Part shown: positions 27,956 through 49,946 of the stretch, one piece after another
Layout of the letters: each line of letters starts with the position of its first letter
Numbering within the stretch: the first letter of the stretch is position 1
From: Scomber scombrus
Lineage: Eukaryota; Chordata; Actinopteri; Scombriformes; Scombridae
Assembly (NCBI RefSeq): GCF_963691925.1
Contig: NC_084987.1
Span: 22,172,023 to 22,236,022 of the forward strand
Length of the DNA: 64,000 bases
Reading direction: 5' to 3'
Program-made: the position numbers and the translations under genes
Notes under the pieces: model-generated
Told to the model about the DNA's origin: nothing
What the model saw: only the letters and a program-made list of their open reading frames with translations
Databases searched by the model: none

Positions 27956-30850
27956 TTTGTCCCTTCCAAACACCACATCGTTTATTCAAATGGAAGGATG
28001 CGGGGAGCTTTTTTTAGACATAAGGTTCTCACAGTGTGTTGATCGTTCTCATGGCTGCACTGTAACCCTGAAAATGAGGACATACGGGAAAGTAGTCATT
28101 TTCCTGGGCAAATACTTAACCCTGATGTCATGTTCAAAACAGCTGAAAAAATCTACTTAAAGTTGTTTTACCAGCTTGAGATGAAATGAGAATTTTCCAA
28201 TTGAGAAACACATTCTTGAAGTGATGACATATTTCTGTAAATCCTCCATAAAATATGACACATGACTTCTGTTTGTGTTCCCCAGCTGTAAAACATGATT
28301 AAATACAATAACTTTCCCTATGCTCTGCATCTGTGATTAGTGTTGATAATACTTTTTACTCAGAACAACCCATCCTAAATCCCACATAAGTCTGTTTGTA
28401 TTTCTGTTGTTGGGGTTTTAAAACAGCTTGTTCTGGTCTGATGTCTAATTGAAACGTCACTACGGAGGATGACATGAACCTTTTTTGACAGTGAATTACT
28501 TTTAGCCAAAAAAAGAAATATGTATTTGTTAATTCATCGCTCATACAACTTTAAAACATGCAAATATTTCCTGATTTTGTCTAATAACAGTCTTATTTTT
28601 ATATTTTGTCACCTTCATCAAATGTCCTAGTCTAGTTTGGGTTAAAAAGAAGATCACCACTGCAATACTTTTCTCCATATTGTGTTTTAACAAGGTCATA
28701 ATAAAAAGAAAAAAAGTATATTTCAGGGTCAAAATTGGTTGATTTTAAAAAATTAAGTACTGGGGTCTGCAGGACTATAAACAATGAGGGAATGTAATCC
28801 AATATTGTTGTATATTCATAGTTTCTGTCTACTTATCAGAGGAATTTCACAAAGCTATGTGACCTTGTAGTGCATAGAATGCAGTACATGCTTTGCTCTT
28901 TGCACTTAACGGATAAAAAAAGGGAACTATCCCCACTTTTTTTTCCAAACAAGTAAACCACAAGCTTTAAAAAAAAGCAATAATTACTCAATCTTAGCTG
29001 CTGGCCCTCCCACCTCCACCCTTCCAGTTCCCCCCAGAGGGATGCAAGTGCGTCAGTGTGAGGTTGGAAAAGAGGAGAAGTAAAGCCTTTAGACTTTCAG
29101 GAAGGAAACACATCTGGGGAATAAGGAAAGAGCGAACGGGTGAAAAGAGGAATTAGCGTGGAGGAAGAGGAGCTGGCCAAAAATAGTCAGCCTCCGCTTG
29201 AGCCTTGCCTTGCCAGAGCTTCTACCACACCTCCTGCCACTCAAGCATTAGTCAGCCCAGACCTATCCCGCAGTGGGTGACTAACTTCTCCGCTCCCCCC
29301 CCTCCCCCCAAAGTCATGAACCTCACTTCCTCCCAGGTGTCTTAATTCATCCCAGGGTTACTCAACTTGAGACCCTCTGTCCCGTAACATATAGGCATAT
29401 ACAGCTTGTCCTTATAGGACTCCGCTGAAGGGTGTATGGAACTGGAGAGAGGCCAACAAATTTTAACTCAATAAAAAGTGTTTTCACTGCTACTAAAAAG
29501 AGATTCAAATGAATGAAATGACATCCACGTTAAAATAGATGAATTTAAAATATATAGCCAACAGTATTCATTGTAGCCAACAGGAGTCAGTGTGATCAAG
29601 GTTGGTTGATGATAAAAACCAGTGAAGAGCAAACATATGCATTCCTCTGGTTAGAAAACCATCTAGAAAAACAGGAACTCCGGTCAGACAAATATGGTAA
29701 AACCAGATGTAAGGCAGTGTTATCAGCAGGCGGGTTTTGGATGACAAGGACCGGAAGTATTTATTTCATCTCGTGCAGGTGTTTAACAAACACAGTGGAC
29801 TTAGTAGACAGTCACTGTTGGAGCTTGCCAAAGCAAACAGGAAATAGTGGGCAGTGTTCAGCTGTGATTGGTCTCAGTTTGATTTGTGACCGTGACAAAG
29901 GACACAGGAAGGAGCTGTGTGGACTAGGAGATATGCAGATTTCTATGGAAAGGGAGTCGCCTACGTGTGTGACAGCATGTTAATAATATGAGAAGGAGGA
30001 TTCTGACAGAAACCCGCTAAAGTTGTATTTTTCCAAGTTGAAATCACAAGTGTGAACTGGTCAACACATTGACTTTCCAAGAGCCCTGATATGCCCGAAA
30101 AAAAAAAGACACTGTGGAACATTTGGTTATTTATACATTCACAGAGGGTGTCACATATTGAATTGATGGAAGGTCAGACCCATGGAAATACCAAGTGTAA
30201 AATAAAGGATTGATTTATATTCATGATATGTTAAAACTCAGGCCACTCAGAGAACATGTCTTATTGGAAACATTTTACAAAACACCTGTCATCTAGGCAC
30301 TGTAATCTTTTGGGGCAGCCAGTTGTGTATCAAGCTGTTTTACATGTCAACTAGAGCCATCCAGTGGTTCTTTAAGGAACTTTGAATGCAGCAAAAAAGC
30401 TAAACAGTGAGACTCTGAATAGCAGAACTGCCTTTCCAAAGAAAAATAGAGCATGGTGCCTACTGTGTGTAAGGTATTCCAACCATAGATATTGAATTTG
30501 GGGATTTTTTTGTATACTTAATAGCTGACATGTTTTTTAGTAAGAAATCACAGAACTTTATTCATGAAAACACAAACACATTGTTCCCTTTAAAGTGTAG
30601 GATTTCCAAGTTTTTCCCCACTAGTTTTGATGTAGTTTTACAACAGAAACTGAATTATCTCTGTTGTGGTTAACCATGTTTTGGGGGAATTTCCATGTGA
30701 GTTTCATTAAATTATTGTTTTGTTTTCTGATTCAGGATGTTTTCAATAGCTGATGAGAAATTGTAGACGAAGAAGAAGAGTATTGATCATTTAATTTTAA
30801 TTATATGAAATGCTTAAAACCATTGTTATGTCTAAGAGGCTAACAGCTAG
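27956..30850. other. Non-coding stretch upstream of hook2
   Basis: No exon or recognisable mobile element. Several AT-rich patches and short poly-A or poly-T runs. Distal hook2 regulatory sequence could lie here, but nothing specific identifies it. Confidence 0.45.
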
Positions 30851-30889
30851 ACAAAACAGTAGGTTATAATTGATATTATTACTTTCACC

Positions 30890-31119
30890 ATGACTAGACA
30901 ACATAAGACAACATAATCCGTTTCCATGGGAACTCTCTTAATACGGAAGCTCGCTTGGATAACAGGAGAGGTGAAACGCGAAGGGGGAGGTTAGGGATAG
31001 CAGGAGGCCATGGCTGAGCTGTAAGTGACGTGGAAAGTGTTTGGAGACAGCAGCCAACTTCCAGCCTTGAGAGCAAAAAACCTTTCGCTTCTCTGTCAGC
31101 TGCCCCGGGGGACAGCAGA
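30890..31119 (+). promoter_or_regulatory. hook2 promoter / 5' leader region
   Basis: This segment upstream of the hook2 start codon is GC-richer than its left flank. It contains GTGACGTGG (31,026-31,034), a CRE-like half site. A short reading frame at 31,010-31,024 (ATG GCT GAG CTG TAA) sits in a strong CCATGG start context and would be a 4-residue upstream ORF if transcribed. No TATA box is evident, and the transcription start cannot be fixed from sequence alone. Confidence 0.4.
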
Positions 31120-41543
<10,424 letters not shown>

Positions 41544-43360
41544 GACCTCGCACCTTTACCCCGACACCAAGGAAATGGTCGAGGCATGGCAACATGCCAA
41601 AAGAGATGACAAGGTGATCTACAGTAGACTCCTATCTCTGCCTTTTATGCCTTCACTACTGGATGCTGTACCTCAAAGAATATGTTTCATGCTGCTGATG
41701 CCCCCAGGTGGCTTTTAATGGTATGAGACTTATTATTTTATCTCTGGAGCCACAGAGGAAAGACACACTACTGTACAAGAGAACAAATGACTGGAGTTGG
41801 TGAATTGTCAGGTCTGACAAAGAGGCTGTCTCACCTTTTAAGGTGACTTTTATTTCTTTGTTCTTTTGGCCTCACTTCCATTTAGGGTCTCTTAAGTCTT
41901 TTTTTTCTTTTTCTTTTTTTACTTTAAATGTTTATGTTAAACAATAGAACATAATGTGAAGTAGTTTAGTCAAGGTTACAGTTCAAATATGGGAGACAAG
42001 GGAGGAGTAATTAAGAGGATCAGGACCCTCCCTTCTTCCTGTATCATTACTGCCTGTCTGAAAGTAAATCCTGTTGGTGTTGAGGAGAGAAGTAGCCTAG
42101 ATGTATATGTAAGCTCTAAGGAAGACCTACAGTTACCCAGGCAACCGCAGTACCTTCATATATATATACAGGCGACTGATCAAAGATTATCACATTATCT
42201 CATCCGTTAATGCATTACAGGGTTTTTTTCAATTTGTTTAGAATTTTCTTGTAGATATTATTTTTGTCTTCTCGATCATGTGATTTTGGGTGTTTGTTTG
42301 TTTTTTATTTGAAGGACCTTAAGAAGATGTAAAGACCATGAGGGTGCATTCTGGCTTTAGTCTGGTTTTCCTTTCGTATTCACTTGAATATTAATATTCG
42401 TATAAGAATTTTCACACGGTATACCAAAGCACTTTCCTCTAACGATGAGTTTTTGTTCAGTGCCTCGCGAAAATACGTAAAATACTCCCTCCTGTGGTGA
42501 AGTTTGGGATATTTGCAGTGCCCTCGCTCCCTCTCACATAGATTAATTTTACTTCAAGAACACACTGCAGGTTTGTTTTCTGTGTGTAATTTTTCTCAAC
42601 AATGTTCTCGTATGAGCTGAAATATTCATTTGTTTCTTCATTTTTAATTTTTTTTCCAATTCTTCTAAAGATTGAAACAGGGTGTTGGTTTTCGGTAGGA
42701 CCTAAATGCACTCACCACTTTAGACTCTAAACTGTATGAATGTAGGCAACTAAACCAATTGAACGCCTCCTAGTTTGTCACAAATACATAATGTGCTTAA
42801 GTCCCCAATGATAATAACACTAAAAATAATGACTCAGCTAATGGGTGTTAATTGCTGCTAGACCTCATTTAACTGAACTGGAAGGAAATGTGTTGATTAA
42901 TATGCTGGAATTCAGTGTTTGGACAGTGTTGAGTCTGGTATATATCACATTTATCAACACTACATCCGCTTTTATTCACTACTGGTTCATTTTCAACAGA
43001 TGTAGTCACTTTTTTAGTCTTGTCATCTGTCCCATTTCAGAGCTGCTGTTTTCTGACTTGTCCTTTATCCCTGTGAATGTTAGTGCTGTAGTCTGCGCAG
43101 ACCAAAATCCTTTTGTGTGTGTACACATTTTTTATACTTGCGGTTCATTATTTGATTTGATATTTATGGTGTTATCTTTGCAGCACATTAGCATGGCTTG
43201 AAGGGGTTAACTTTTAGGTTTGTCTGTATATCATTTAATGGTCGAGTAGATTATAACATACTGTACGTCACACAGGGATCTGAGGCAAGTTAAAGATTTG
43301 TAGTCCTGTCTGTTCAACTTTTGCACTACAAATAAATGGGATCTTAGATAAGATGTTGTG
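41544..43360 (+). other. hook2: hook2 3' UTR and polyadenylation signal
   Basis: After the TAA at 41,541-41,543 no further exon is needed. An AATAAA at 43,331-43,336, followed by T-rich and GT-rich sequence (TGTTGTGTCTGGTGTTTTTT), is the best poly(A) site, giving a 3' UTR of about 1.8 kb. No earlier canonical AATAAA with a good downstream element was noticed. Confidence 0.55.
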
Positions 43361-44777
43361 TCTGGTGTTTTTTTATAACTAGTTCTTCAGAAGGATCTAA
43401 GAAAGAAGGCTGATCCTGGTTTTATTGCTTTGGTCCTTCTTGTGAATGCAGTTTAATTCTTTCATGATCTAAAGGTCAAAAATGATTAGTCAGACTTCTC
43501 ACATCCTTTGAGCAAATGCCTGAACAGTTGAATAAAGAGGTGAAAGCGTTATTTATCTAACACACTGTTTACCAAAAGGTCTTATATAGAACAGGCATAC
43601 CTACATGGACTTAACCAACAATAAATCCCCTAACAAAAGCAAAGTAATGTAGCATGCAACAAACATAGGCACAAAAATACAAAGAAAAACCTCTAGAGAC
43701 AGAGAGGCAAGACTGGTGCGAAACTGATTTGCTTGTTAATTGCGATCGAGTTACCAATTACTTATGCAGCTGTGTCCTGGACTTAAGACAATAAAAGGAA
43801 GCTGAAAACGGTTAAGCTTGATTTGGTTACTTGAAATCCACTGTGACGAGTATTAGGCACCCCTAGGAACAAGCCTAGATTAATAATAATGACATTTTAA
43901 TAGGATACTATGATATAATCCCTAAGCGGAAAAAGGTAGAGGACAGCTATGCATGAACACTGACACAGGAACCAATGTACCAAGTAAATATACCACACTT
44001 TTTATTCACAGTGAAATTTAAAGTGCTATAGTTTTTATAACATAGAAGAACATACAACATAAAGATAAAGAGGATTCTGAAATATTTGGGTCAGTAACAA
44101 ATAAGGGTTGGCAAAATGAGCAATTCAAAATTACCTTAAAATATTTTCTTAAAAAGAGCATCAGGTTTGTTATAATAAACATTTTGTATTTGTGTTGGTT
44201 TTATGTCATTTGAAATGACAATTGCAGGACTTTTTTTTTTTTTTACCAGAAGTAGGACTGAATGCTCCTGAAAATGTCAAATGGTGTAACCACAAAAGAA
44301 TGATAAATATTAAATTATTTTATCCACCTACAGTGTATTTAAGTTTACTTATACAAATAATTACTTCATTTAATATAAAAAAGTTATAATGTAAGATCAT
44401 CCCATACTAGTTAATATGGTATTTTATTGAGAATTTAGCGTTTTTAAGCAAGTTTGATTATTTGTTTTTTTTTATGGTTACACATCTTACGCATTTTTGC
44501 CATAATCCTCTTATATATTACGTTATACATATATACATAATATATACTCTCTCAAAATGGATTAATAGCAGAAATGTGTACTGGGTCCACAAAAAAGAAT
44601 GTTTGCAAGTTATTCATACGTTTATTTTCAAATTTTAACCCCTTTAAATTTGAGAAAACCACATACAAAAAACACACAATAAACGTCATTTACCCATATA
44701 AGATTCTGCACTACTTCATGGTCCGCAATGAAATTCTAACAAATTTGTAGCATTGACAACCCCTTTGTACAAAAAGT
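43361..44777. other. Intergenic stretch between hook2 and the Tc1 copies
   Basis: AT-rich intergenic sequence with no exon recognised. It may include diverged flanks of the Tc1-type elements that follow. Confidence 0.5.
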
Positions 44778-45434
44778 CAGATTTCATTAAGTTATATCCC
44801 TTGCATTGACGCATGTGTTCAGATGACACTCAGGTGGATTTGATATACTCATCAGACGCTTGTTCAAGTCACTCAACTTGCAACCAACCTGTTATAAATA
44901 TGGCTGTGGCTCAAGTTTCCAGCTGACAGTGCTTACGTGTCAGAAGTCAGATAATTCTTCTAAGCAATGAATGTCTTTCTCAACGTCAAAACATGGCTAG
45001 ACCGAAGGTTTCTAAAGGGGAAGTCCATGGAACTCTAAAACATTTTGTAGAAACTGGATCAGTTGTGTCCAAAGCATGATCAGGTGAACCAAAAGTGACC
45101 ACACCATCAGAAGATCAGCTGAGTTCCCAAATAGTTAAAAAAAGCAACTTCATCACAGATACTAAACTTGTTAAATAAAGAACGCAAGACTCCAATCAGC
45201 AAAAGTACTGTCAAAAGAAGGCTGTGTTGTAGTGGTCTAAGAGGACCAGCAGTTGTTTCTAAACCACTTCTCAGGAGGGGAAATTAGGCTGAACACTTGG
45301 AATTCAAGTTTGAGATTTCTGGTAGTAACAGAAGGGTGTATTTGGGGAGACGACAAGAGAGAGAGAATGTGAAACATGTTGGTGGGATTATTTTTCCATT
45401 GGCTTGATTTTCAGACTTACTTCCTTCCTTAGTC
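44778..45434 (+). mobile_element. Degenerate Tc1/mariner-type element, copy 1 (internally deleted)
   Basis: This shares ordered text with copy 2 and with Tc1-like transposase genes: 'aaactggatcagttgtgtcc', 'gaacgcaagactccaatcag' and 'acagaagggtgtat', then a 'catgttggtgggatta' remnant of the His-Val/Asp-Gly-Gly region. The reading frame is broken throughout. Relative to copy 2 it lacks about 75 bases before the 'tttgagattt' word, so part of the catalytic region is gone. It is a dead fossil. Confidence 0.7.
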
Positions 45435-46480
45435 TCAGATTTCCTTGAGTTGTATCCCTTTCTATTAAAACATGCGTTCAGATGACACTACGGTGGATAT
45501 GATCTATTCCAAGGTGGTTCGTGTAACTCAACCTGCAACCAGTCTTCATCTGTTATAAATATGGCCGTGCCTTGAGTTTCCAGCAGATCATTCCTTACTG
45601 AGTAGTACTGTGACAGTGAGAAACATGGTATCAGAACTTAGTGAAATTGGCAGAAGTCAGATTGTTATTCTGAGCAAAGAGGGGCTTCTCGGCATAAAAT
45701 CATGACTACAGTAAATGTTTCTAAGGGTGCAGTGCAATTAACTCTAAAATGCTTTGCAGAAACTGGATCAGTTGTGTCCAAAACACAAGACAAAATGTGA
45801 CCACACCATTAGAAGGTCAATTTCATCAAGCTCAATTCTGTGAGAGATAGAACTTCATCAACTTCATCATAGATACTAAATTTGCTAAATAAAGAACGCA
45901 AGACTCCAATCAGCAAAGTCAAAAGAGGGCAGTGTTTCTCAGAAGACCAGTAGCAGTCTCTAAACCACTTGTAATGAGGGTAAACAAGGCCAACTGCTTA
46001 AGAAATACCAGCATTTCACAGTGGATGACAGGGGGGGACAAAATCCAATTTACTGATGAATCAGCGTTTGAGATTTATGGCAGTGACAGAAGGGTGTATC
46101 TAAGATGAACGGGAGAGCGAGTTTATCAAAGCCACAGTGAAACATGATGGTGGGAATGTTCTAGTCTGGGGGTGTTTTGCGTTCTCTGGAGTTGAACATG
46201 AGAGAGATGCTACACCGACCGGTTTGCCTCTTTGTGGAGAAGGATTAATACTGTATGATGACCGCAAACACACCTCAAAGACCAAATAGTCCTGACCGCT
46301 GAACGTTTATGGGGGCATTTGAAGACTGAGAAAGCCAAGTATTCTTTGGAACATGGTTACATCATGCTGGGATAATATCATGTCATATCATATATCATGC
46401 TGGCTCATCAGGTTTTGCACAAACTTTCGGAGTCCATGCCAGCTCAAGTGCATGCTGTCATTAAAATAAAAGGGGGGCAC
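45435..46480 (+). mobile_element. Degenerate Tc1/mariner-type element, copy 2
   Basis: Longer relative of copy 1. It retains 'aaatccaatttactgatgaa' (the FTDES catalytic Asp region), a Gly-Ser-Asp-Arg-Arg-Val word, and a frame reading KHDGGNVLVWGCFAFSGVEH-like near 46,137-46,200, which is the conserved HGGGsvmvWGCf region of Tc1 transposases. Stops and frameshifts interrupt it. Terminal inverted repeats could not be defined, so the ends are approximate. Confidence 0.75.
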
Positions 46481-46580
46481 AGCAAATACTAAGATATTCT
46501 GAAATTCATGTACGTTTTCAAAGATTCAACTAAGCACTCAAATTGTTAAACTGATATTATCATTTGTAATGGAGAAAAAA

Positions 46581-46690
<110 letters not shown>

Positions 46691-46859
46691 AAAATGCAAC
46701 TGCAACATATTGACGAATGTCTCATTTTATTAAGAGCAACTGCAGGAAATGTCATAGTCGACAATCCATTAACTTCACTCCCGGCACAGCAGGGGGCGCC
46801 ACACCTACAAGGGTTATTTTCCCCACCTGCATTCTGCGAAGACCCGCGGTACTCTACCT

Positions 46860-47070
46860 CTGATTGGCTCTGACCCAGCATTTTACTCTAATCCCTGACC
46901 TAACCAATGTACCCAACGAAGACAGCGAGTACTAACCAATCAGTGGAAGAGAAGGGCGGGCCTCCTCAGAAAGCGGGTGGGCAAACAACAGAGACATATA
47001 TATCTATGGCAAACAAGGCCACCCGCCACGTGACGTCATCGGTGGAAATGAAACATGGCCGACAGCTAGT
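46860..47070 (+). promoter_or_regulatory. trir: trir promoter: CCAAT boxes, GC box, E-box/CRE composite
   Basis: ATTGG (46,863-46,867, an inverted CCAAT box), CCAAT (46,904-46,908 and 46,936-46,940), GGGCGGG (46,954-46,960) and CACGTGACGTCATC (47,027-47,040) lie in order. The last overlaps an E-box CACGTG with a full palindromic CRE, TGACGTCA. AAACATGGCC at about 47,051 resembles a YY1 initiator. No convincing TATA box. This is a typical TATA-less housekeeping promoter. The exact start is unknown, and a 5' UTR intron is possible. Confidence 0.6.
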
Positions 47071-47535
47071 GAGGGATGGTGAAAGTAAGCGAAAAGCATA
47101 AATAAAAGCTGCAAACCTACACATTTTTGGATGAAGGTATTTGAACTTTGCAGTGTGCTTTAAAGTATATATTTATATGTCTATACAACCTTCTCACGAA
47201 TTGGCTGTTTGGGTTGAGTTTGTTCGCAAAGGCCTTTAACCGGGCGTTAGCCACGTTAGCCACTGACGCTTTTGTTTTTGGTCGGAAATTCACGTCATTT
47301 TGAAGCCTGTTTTTGCCTTATTTTTGAGGATATATATTATTTTATGGACTGAACGTTGTCGCTGCCTATACAGATACACTCTGGTATTTTTTATTGTAGC
47401 TTGGGGGTCCAGCCGGCCTCTCAGCTGAGTGTTAAAGGTGGGTAACTTCACTACAAAGCCTTACAAGCAGACACCACCATTGTCGTTTGGAAGCTGCAGG
47501 ACTGTGACTGTCTGTCAACATTAAGCCCATGAAAC

Positions 47536-48486
47536 ATGGATCTAAAACGAGAGCACGGCAAACCTCAAACTAGCGGCAGCAGCAGCGACTCCAGCAGCGG
47601 CGACAGCCCCGCTTCGCCCTCCAGCAGCCCCGCACCGGCACCGAGCAAAGCCCCGGGGTCGGCGGGCAACGCGTTCGCTAACGACGGCAGCTTCATGGAG
47701 ATGTTCAAGAAGAAAATGATGGAGGAGGAGGAGCGGAGGAAAAAGGAGACGCAGCGAACAAGTGGAGATGCGAGAGCCACAGAACAAGGACAGATCCCAG
47801 TGGAAAAGAAGCCCCTTCCCGTGACGAGCTTTGTAAGGGGTTTGGCAGTTGTAAGATGAGATAGAAATAGTTCTCCACACATCCAAATTGAAGCACCATG
47901 ACAGTCTTAACTCTTAATTGACCCTAGAGTTATTACATCCAGAAACAATGGCCAACATTTCAGTATTAATTACCAGTAGCATCTCAGACTCACACAGTGC
48001 TTGTGTTATACTTTTTTTTATGAACACACTGTGGCAATATGTAACAAATTGTAGATGAGTCAAGATTAGGGATGCTCCTCACTGATGATGGTTTCGCTGG
48101 TGGTGCGGCAGGAGACTAAATGTAGACCTGCTCTGGTGTATTCTCCTTCATTGGCAGTCCCATCTGCAAGGGCTCCTATAACGGTTTCAGTATTCTATCC
48201 CCTAACCCAGGTGGGGAAGCGCAGAGGCGGTGTGTTCCTAAAGACCGGCATGGTTGCAAAGAAGCAGAAAGAGGACACAGAAGTAAGTTGGGCGCAGGAT
48301 TATGATGATGGTGGTGTTGTCGACTTGAATTGTGCCACTTTTTACCACCGTTAATCCCCTGTGCCTCCTCTCCTGCAGGCTGAACCAGGCAAGAGCGATG
48401 CTTGGTCAAAGTACATGGCTGAGGTGAAAAAGTACAAAGCCCACCAGTGTGGCGACGACGATAAAACCAGGCCTCTGGTCAAGTAG
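47536..48486 (+). CDS. trir: Telomerase RNA component interacting RNase (3 exons, 158 aa)
   Basis: TRIR (formerly C19orf43) is a small vertebrate exoribonuclease reported to act on telomerase RNA. Exons: 47536-47832, 48211-48282 and 48379-48486, all in phase 0 with GT-AG introns. The N-terminal third is Ser/Pro-rich low complexity, as in mammals. Conserved pieces follow: NAFANDGSFMEMFKKKM (about 49-65), SFVGKRRGG across the first junction, LKTGMVAKKQK, and the C-terminal KSDAWSKYMAEVKKYKAHQC...DDDKTRPLVK, almost identical to human. The human protein is 176 aa by recollection, the difference lying in the N-terminal part. The start is chosen by conservation and length. An out-of-frame ATG 7 bases upstream opens a 14-codon ORF overlapping this start. 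hook2 lies upstream on the same strand and ubn2 converges from the right. Confidence 0.94.
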
Positions 48487-48608
48487 GCTCTGGTTAAAAG
48501 GCCAACGTGGAGCGACAATGTTTTGAGGGGGAAACCGCCTGGGAGAAGCTCTGGGAGGGCCGGCCAATCCTGACCTTCTCATACTGCCAGTTCAAGTTAC
48601 CCTCCACA

Positions 48609-48942
48609 TTAAAGAAACGGTGTGTAGGATTTAGTGGCATCTAGTGGCGAGGTTGTAAAGTACAACCAACTGAACACCCGTGTCCCCTTGCAAGTGTGTT
48701 GTAGAACCTCTGGTTGGTGTGAAAAATGCAAAAGGTCCTCTAGAGCCAGTGTTTGGTTTGTCCATTTGGGCTACTGTAGAAACTCAGCAGGCTCTGTGCA
48801 AGAGGTTGCACTCCCTATGTAGATATAAAGGGCTCATTTTAAGGTAATTAAACCACAATTCTTATTTTCAGGTGACTAAACTAATTAAAACATACTTACA
48901 TTTTTGCTATATGCCACTCGATTCTACACACTGCACCTTTAA
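48609..48942 (+). mobile_element. MITE-like element, 334 bp, in trir 3' region
   Basis: Both ends read TTAAAG... as imperfect terminal inverted repeats sharing GTGTGTAG(G/A)AT, with the outer TTAA on each side. The interior ('tttagtggcatctagtgg', 'tctagagccagtgtttggtt', 'ctatgtagatataaagggct') is a word series I recognise as a very abundant percomorph non-autonomous element. It starts 123 bases past the trir stop, so it may supply part of the trir 3' UTR. Confidence 0.75.
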
Positions 48943-49946
48943 GTCTATCACAAACTGCTTTGCTTGACAAACGTTTTTTTCTTCCCTTTTTTGTATTGTT
49001 TTTGTCTCGTTATTTGATGGACTCCGGTAACTTGGTCTGGTGTCAAATGGTGTTTCTGAAATTTTGCATATATTATTGATTATTGTTAAATGCTTTGAGA
49101 ACTGTTGTCTGGTTTAAGTTAGGGTTCATGGATCATTGGAATTGGTTTAATAGCCAAATCAAGGTTTCAATTAAATCTACACTGCCCATTAATGTGTTGG
49201 GTTGTGCATCAGTTGTGTTGTATGGAGTCCAAAGGAAACAATGTTTTTAATGCTGGAATCAAACTTTGTTCCTTTAAATATGAAACTTGGATGAAATTCT
49301 CATTACCTTGTGAAGACAAAATTTTAATTAAAAGTATTGAGTTCTATACAGAAAAGAATTCGCTCAAGAATTCATGTACAATGAAAAAGTGTACAGCTCC
49401 CATTGGAAAAAAAAGAAGCTCAAATCAACTATTTGCAGTTTACATTTCTTACAGGTATCAGTGATAATTACATTATGATAAAAACAGCACCAAATAGATA
49501 CACTGACCATGCATCAGAGAGGGAGACATACAAAAGGCACACTTTCAGTCCCACCAAAGAATACATCCAACCGCATTCAGACCCTCACACATACACACAA
49601 GCTCGCTCACTCACCTAAAAATATCTCACTCATTCCTTCCCCCTGCCCACAGTGATATAGGTCTATCTTGTAAACATTGACAAGCTGTGTTTGTCATTTA
49701 ACAATTCTATGAATAGTATTTAAAAGTTATCAAATTGTTGTGTTTTTTAAAAAGTTATATTGAACTGGTATTCATGGTGAGTTGATGCTCTCGGACCAAA
49801 CATCTGAAGTGTAAATCCAGTCCTTTAGTCAGGCCCCGATTATGAGTGGTCTGTCCATCTGTCACTCAAAAGCTGCGCTCCGTCCTGATTTGTCCCTGAC
49901 ATCATGTCATTAGAAGCCGTCCACTGGGTGTTGAGATCCAGCTGTA
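48943..49946. other. Convergent 3' regions of trir and ubn2
   Basis: About 1 kb between the trir-side MITE and the ubn2 stop. ATTAAA words near 49,168 (plus) and 49,325 (either strand) are possible poly(A) signals. Neither 3' end can be fixed. No other gene recognised. Confidence 0.45.

Noticed and set aside
27554..28042. 162-codon plus-strand frame
   Set aside because: Overlaps the TEAD-motif block, no domain, composition like non-coding DNA.
29606..29983. 125-codon plus-strand frame
   Set aside because: No family resemblance and no supporting gene structure. Judged chance.
46100..46285. Functional Tc1 transposase
   Set aside because: The conserved words are present, but stops and frameshifts break every frame. 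Only fossils remain.
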